Below the pieces are notes generated by a model. It ran no database searches and was not told the origin of the DNA. It was given only the letters and a program-made list of their open reading frames with translations. 64,000 bases of DNA from contig JAFECT010000009.1 of NCBI GenBank assembly GCA_018241995.1, positions 399,208 to 463,207 of the forward strand, written 5' to 3'. This document shows positions 60,229-64,000 of this stretch, in pieces; the first letter of the stretch is position 1; each line of letters starts with the position of its first letter. The DNA is from Pseudomonadota bacterium. Lineage in GTDB: Bacteria; Pseudomonadota; Alphaproteobacteria; Caulobacterales; Caulobacteraceae. A program made the translations under genes and the position numbers.

Positions 60229-61509
60229 TCACAACCAGGGGGCCTTGGGCTCCGCCGCGAACATCTCTTCGTAGGTAGGCCTGGATCGCACGACCGCCCA
60301 GCGGTCATCACGCACCAACACCTCAGGCGCGAGCGGGCGGGTGTTGTATTCGCTTCCCATCACCGCCCCGTAGGCGCCGGCGCTCATGAAGGCGACCAGA
60401 TCGCCGGGCTCGAAGCGGGGCAGGTCGCGCTCGCGGGTGAAGGTGTCGCCGGTCTCGCAGACGGGCCCGACCACGTCATAGGTCTCGCGCTCGCCATCGG
60501 TGCGCGGCTTGACCGGCCTCAGGTCATGGAAGGCGTCGTAGAGGGCCGGGCGCATCAGGTCGTTCATGGCCGCGTCGAGCACCAGGAAGCGCCGCCCCCC
60601 ATCAGGCCGCCTGTGGATATGTATCACACGCGAGAGCAGGACGCCCGCATTGGCCACGATCATCCGGCCGGGCTCGAACACGTACTGGACGTCCAGCCCG
60701 CCCGCGACCTCCGCCGCCATGGCCGCGAAGTCCTCCGGCCCCGGCGGGTCCGGCTGGTTGAAATAGGGCACGCCCAGGCCGCCGCCGAGGTCGAGTGTCG
60801 TCACTTCGAGCCCGTCTGCGCGTAGCGCCTCGACAAGCCCCCGCAGGATCGTGAAGGCGCGCCGGAGCGGTGTCAGGTCCGAGATCTGGCTGCCGATGTG
60901 ACAGGCCAGGCCCTGGGGCTTCAGCCCAGCGGTGCGCGAGGCCTCGGCGTAGAGCCGCATCGCCTCTTCCGCCGTGACACCGAACTTGTCGGTGATCCCC
61001 CCGGTGGTGATCTTGGCGTGACCGCCGGCGCCGACGCCCGGATTGACCCGGATGGCAAAGGGGGCGGTGACCCCCTTCTCGCGCGCCACGCGGGCCAGGC
61101 GTTCCAGCTCGGGCTCGGACTCGACATTGATCTGGAACACGCCGGCGTCGAGTGCGAAGGCCATCTCGCGGTCGGACTTGCCGACGCCGGAGAAGACGAT
61201 GCGCCCCGCCGGCACGCCCGCCTTCAGCGCGCGCCTGATCTCGCCCTCCGACACCGTGTCCGCGCCCGACCCGGCCTCGGCCAGGGTCTGCAGCACCGAC
61301 AGGTTGGAGTTGGCCTTCAGCGCATAGGCGATCAGCGGCGTCCCCAGCCGGTCCGGGTAGGCGCTCACGGCATCGCGGAACACGCCGAGGTGCCGCCGCA
61401 GCGTGGCGCTGGAATAGACATAGACGGGGGTTCCCGCCTGTTCAGCGATCTCGGAGAGCCTTACGCCTTCACACCAGAGTTCGCCGTCGCGAAGCTCGAA
61501 GTGGTTCAC
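60229..61509 (-). CDS. lysA: Diaminopimelate decarboxylase
   Basis: A 426-residue PLP enzyme that makes lysine from meso-diaminopimelate. The PLP lysine is in IAYALKANSN; SGVGKSDREM, ACHIGSQISDL, TLDLGGGLGVPY, FEPGRMIVANAGVLL and VGPVCETGDTF are LysA signatures. The start is GTG at 61509, overlapping the LptM-like stop as GTGA. It is part of argH-lptM-lysA. Confidence 0.94.
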   Translation of the reverse strand: MNHFELRDGELWCEGVRLSEIAEQAGTPVYVYSSATLRRHLGVFRDAVSAYPDRLGTPLIAYALKANSNLSVLQTLAEAGSGADTVSEGEIRRALKAGVPAGRIVFSGVGKSDREMAFALDAGVFQINVESEPELERLARVAREKGVTAPFAIRVNPGVGAGGHAKITTGGITDKFGVTAEEAMRLYAEASRTAGLKPQGLACHIGSQISDLTPLRRAFTILRGLVEALRADGLEVTTLDLGGGLGVPYFNQPDPPGPEDFAAMAAEVAGGLDVQYVFEPGRMIVANAGVLLSRVIHIHRRPDGGRRFLVLDAAMNDLMRPALYDAFHDLRPVKPRTDGERETYDVVGPVCETGDTFTRERDLPRFEPGDLVAFMSAGAYGAVMGSEYNTRPLAPEVLVRDDRWAVVRSRPTYEEMFAAEPKAPWL

Positions 61510-61823
61510 CGGCCGTGCGGCTGGTTCTGCTGCAGCCACTCGTTGGGAGAGTTCGGCGCAGTGGAGGGGCCGCGCGACGGGCCGTCCAGCGGGTTGGTGC
61601 GCGGCGAGGTGTTCTGGCTTTCGGGCGCCGGCGGATTGTTCGGATCGTACTTGGACGGGCCGGAGCGCTGCTCGTTGTCCACGTCCTTGTGCTGCTGGGC
61701 CTCGTACTCGGCCTTGGCCTTGTCGCCGAACATCGGCGGCGGGCGCTCCAGCGTGCCGCGTTTCCCACAGGCGCCCAGAGCCAAGGCGGCAACGGCGACG
61801 ACGGCGATCAGACGCAGGCTCAT
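61506..61823 (-). CDS. LptM-like small lipoprotein
   Basis: A 105-residue lipoprotein. The signal peptide [19 protein letters not shown] has a lipobox LGAC, and the next residues [11 protein letters not shown] are the LptM (YifL) pattern, a partner of the LptD outer-membrane LPS translocon. The rest is a polar, disordered tail rich in Pro, Asn and Ser. The ATG at 61823 overlaps the argH stop (ATGA). It sits between argH and lysA, as often in alphaproteobacteria. Confidence 0.85.
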   Translation of the reverse strand: MSLRLIAVVAVAALALGACGKRGTLERPPPMFGDKAKAEYEAQQHKDVDNEQRSGPSKYDPNNPPAPESQNTSPRTNPLDGPSRGPSTAPNSPNEWLQQNQPHGR

Positions 61824-63244
61824 GACAGACGCTCCTTCCAACGCGCAATCTGGGACCGGACCTGGGTCGGCGCGGTCCCCCCGTAGCTCGTCCGGCTGGC
61901 GCACGAGGCCTCGGGGGTCAGCACCTTATACACGTCCGATGTGACGCGGGCTTCCAGGCTTTGCAGTTCTTGCAGCGGCAGTTGCGCCAGGTCCACACCC
62001 AGGGCCTCGGCGCGCTTCACCGCGCGGCCGGTGACGTGGTGCGCCTCGCGGAACGGCAGGTTCAGTTCGCGCACCAGCCAGTCGGCCAGGTCGGTCGCCG
62101 TGGAGAAGCCCGCGCCGGCGGCGGCCGCCATGCGCTCACGCTGGGGCTCCAGGTCGCGGACCATGCCGGCCATGGCCTTCAGCGCCAGTTCGAGCGAGTC
62201 GAAGGCCTCGAACACCGGCGGCTTGTCCTCCTGCATGTCCTTCGAATAGGCGAGCGGCAGGCCTTTCATCACCATGGTCAACGCGACGAAGGCGCCGTTG
62301 ATCCGGCCGGTCTTGGCGCGGACCAGCTCGGCCGCGTCCGGATTGCGCTTCTGCGGCATGATCGAGGAGCCGGTGGAGAACGCGTCCGACAGCTTCACGA
62401 AGCCGAACTGCGGCGTGGTCCAGATCACCATCTCTTCGGCGAGGCGGGAGAGGTGGCCTGCGCAGATGGAGGCGGCCGCCAGGCTCTCCAGGGCGAAGTC
62501 GCGGTCCGACACCCCGTCCAGCGAATTGGCCATGGGCCGGTCGAAGCCCAAAGCCTTGGCCGTTTGCTCGCGGTCGATGGGGAAGGGGGAGCCGGCCAGG
62601 GCGGCCGACCCCAGCGGGCTCTCGTTCATGCGCTTGCGCGCGTCGGAGAAGCGCGAGGCGTCGCGGCCGAACATCTCCACATAGGCCATCAGGTGGTGGC
62701 CGAAGGTCACCGGCTGGGCCGGCTGCAGGTGGGTGAAGCCCGGCATCAGCGCATCCGCATGGGCCTCCGCGGTCTCCAGCAGGGCCTTCTGCAGATCCTC
62801 GATCATGGCCACGGTCGCATCGCAGGCGTCGCGCACCCACAGGCGGAAATCGGTGGCCACCTGGTCGTTCCTGGAGCGCGCGGTGTGCAGCCGTCCGGCC
62901 GCCTCGCCGATCAGCTCCTTCAGCCGGGCCTCCACGTTCATGTGGATGTCCTCGAACTCGGCGCGGAACGGGAAAGTCCCTTCGCGAATCTCGGCTTCGA
63001 TGCGATCCAGGCCTTGCAGGATTTGACCTACGGCCTCGCTTGATATGATTTGTCGGTCGGCCAGCATGGCCGCATGGGCTCTGGACCCCGCGAGGTCCTG
63101 GGCCCACAGACGGCGGTCCACGTCGATCGAGACGTTGATGGCCTGCATGAGGTCGGCGGGTTTGGACGAAAAGCGTCCGCCCCAAAGGCTTTGACCCGCG
63201 TCGTCCTTGGGCGCCCGGGGGGATGGATCGGAGCGGTTGGTCAT
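61820..63244 (-). CDS. argH: Argininosuccinate lyase
   Basis: A 474-residue enzyme that splits argininosuccinate to arginine and fumarate, the last step of arginine synthesis. [59 protein letters not shown], and the signature [18 protein letters not shown] are all present. The ATG at 63244 is shared in opposite sense with the TlpA gene start (CATG). No alternative start upstream of LWGGRF is evident. Confidence 0.95.
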   Translation of the reverse strand: MTNRSDPSPRAPKDDAGQSLWGGRFSSKPADLMQAINVSIDVDRRLWAQDLAGSRAHAAMLADRQIISSEAVGQILQGLDRIEAEIREGTFPFRAEFEDIHMNVEARLKELIGEAAGRLHTARSRNDQVATDFRLWVRDACDATVAMIEDLQKALLETAEAHADALMPGFTHLQPAQPVTFGHHLMAYVEMFGRDASRFSDARKRMNESPLGSAALAGSPFPIDREQTAKALGFDRPMANSLDGVSDRDFALESLAAASICAGHLSRLAEEMVIWTTPQFGFVKLSDAFSTGSSIMPQKRNPDAAELVRAKTGRINGAFVALTMVMKGLPLAYSKDMQEDKPPVFEAFDSLELALKAMAGMVRDLEPQRERMAAAAGAGFSTATDLADWLVRELNLPFREAHHVTGRAVKRAEALGVDLAQLPLQELQSLEARVTSDVYKVLTPEASCASRTSYGGTAPTQVRSQIARWKERLS

Positions 63245-63890
63245 GAGTGCAGTCTCGGGCGTGAAGACGGGGCGCGGCGCAAGCCTCGGCGGCCTCGGCC
63301 GGCTTGCCGCGGCGACCCTCGCCGTCGCCGCGCTGGGGGTTTTACCCGCTTGTCAGAAGAGCGCCAGCCAAACCAACGGCGCCACCCTCGGCGGTCCGGC
63401 CCACGACGGCCCTCTGGCCAAGCTGGCCAAGGGCTCCATGGCCAAGCTTTCCACCTGGTCCGCGCCCAGGCCCGGCCCCACCGCCAGCTTCAACGACCGT
63501 GACGGCAAGCCGGTGAACCTGAGCCAATTCCGCGGCAAGGTGGTGGTGATGAACGTCTGGGCGACCTGGTGCGCGCCCTGCCGCATCGAGATGCCGACCC
63601 TGGCCGCCCTGCAACGCAAGTACGCCGGCACCGACCTCGTCGTCCTGCCCGTCAGCGTCGACAAGGCCGACCGCGTCGCCGACGCCAGGAACTTCATCGA
63701 CGTGCACTCGCCTCTGCCGCTGTTCAACGACCCGGCCTTCGCGCTGGCCTCGTCGCTGAGGCTGAAGGGCATGCCGTCCACGGTAATCTACGACCGCCAG
63801 GGCCGCGAAGTGGCGAGGCTCGAAGGCGAAACCGACTGGAACACGCCCGAAGCCTGGGCCGTGGCGGATGCGCTGCTGAAGCAGCGCTGA
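63243..63890 (+). CDS. TlpA-type thioredoxin-like lipoprotein
   Basis: A 215-residue periplasmic thiol-disulfide protein. The signal peptide ([17 protein letters not shown]) ends in a possible lipobox. The thioredoxin domain (about 85-215) has [24 protein letters not shown] with the active CAPC, and the cis-Pro region [12 protein letters not shown]. It may reduce disulfides in cytochrome maturation. The ATG at 63243 overlaps the argH start by two bases; a GTG at 63261 is also possible. Confidence 0.85.
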   Translation: MSAVSGVKTGRGASLGGLGRLAAATLAVAALGVLPACQKSASQTNGATLGGPAHDGPLAKLAKGSMAKLSTWSAPRPGPTASFNDRDGKPVNLSQFRGKVVVMNVWATWCAPCRIEMPTLAALQRKYAGTDLVVLPVSVDKADRVADARNFIDVHSPLPLFNDPAFALASSLRLKGMPSTVIYDRQGREVARLEGETDWNTPEAWAVADALLKQR

Positions 63891-64000
63891 TCGCGAGCGC
63901 GAGATCACCGGAGCCGCGCTCATCGCGCGCACAGCCTTTTCCAATTCTCGTCATCCTCGGGGCGTTGCGCAGCAACGAACCCGAGGACCCATATGTGGAC
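63891..64000. repeat. Left arm of a GTCATCCTCGG-type repeat, cut by the window end
   Basis: From 63949, CGTCATCCTCGG and CCCGAGGACCCA enclose a small palindrome (CGTTGCGCAGCAACG). This resembles the outer arm of the repeat at 36178, so the element continues beyond the window. Positions 63891-63948 show nothing specific. Confidence 0.55.

Overview
The window is high-GC, gene-dense alphaproteobacterial DNA, most likely from the Caulobacteraceae (Caulobacter/Phenylobacterium type). The best evidence is the pair gcrA (31848-32336) and podJ (39451-42282), two cell-cycle/polarity genes typical of Caulobacterales. Both have CtrA-like TTAA-N7-TTAA boxes and DnaA-box-like sites upstream. Many genes overlap by ATGA or GTGA and many start with GTG or TTG, as in this group. 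No species can be named from the sequence alone.

Region 1 (1 to about 7956) is an integrated mobile element with less extreme base composition than the rest. Its right end is a 3' fragment of a glycine tRNA gene (CCC anticodon) at 7909-7956. A tyrosine integrase lies next to it. Leftward on the minus strand follow an orphan gene, an AlpA-like HTH gene whose ribosome binding site sits in a hairpin, four tightly coupled orphan genes, and a large PrimPol/PriCT/VapE replication protein. Beyond that is a gene-free stretch with about ten CCTACAGG-like repeats (a candidate replication origin), then the C-terminal part of a DNA methyltransferase fused to a PD-(D/E)xK nuclease-like domain. The order int - alpA - small genes - primase/helicase - origin resembles Gram-negative phage-inducible islands (phage satellites). 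The left end lies outside the window.

Region 2 (8.0-30 kb) is ordinary chromosome: a secreted beta-lactamase-type serine hydrolase; a TetR regulator with a membrane protein; a MarR regulator with a metallo-beta-lactamase-fold protein; the molybdate transporter modABC; a secreted protein with ten GYYDxNGxWV repeats; a VOC protein; a TPR-sulfotransferase; LysR; an EmrA/NodT efflux pair lacking its inner-membrane pump; an OPT transporter - D-cysteine desulfhydrase - Asp/Glu racemase cluster; and a GDSL autotransporter esterase.

Region 3 (29.5-44.8 kb) holds OsmC, dCTP deaminase, ApaG, GcrA, an ABC-2 permease, a frameshifted Sel1-like gene, argD-argF, a pyridoxamine-oxidase-like protein, an MprF-type protein, PodJ, a TauE/SafE exporter with its TIGR02186 partner, and a proline-rich membrane protein.

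Region 4 (44.8-64 kb) holds DNA-repair genes (PdeM and its helicase; a DinG-like helicase), a SAM methyltransferase, a DUF2125 protein, hisC, plsC, a YdcF protein, ftsX-ftsE, a zinc-ribbon protein with a phosphoribosyltransferase, a truncated DUF4175/TIGR02302 gene, lysA, an LptM-like lipoprotein, argH and a TlpA-type thioredoxin. Arginine (argD, argF, argH), lysine and histidine biosynthesis are thus represented.

Several intergenic gaps are filled by MITE-like repeats with palindromic or inverted ends (12125, 25990, 29355, 31591, 36178, 54685, 63949). One of them is nested inside another.
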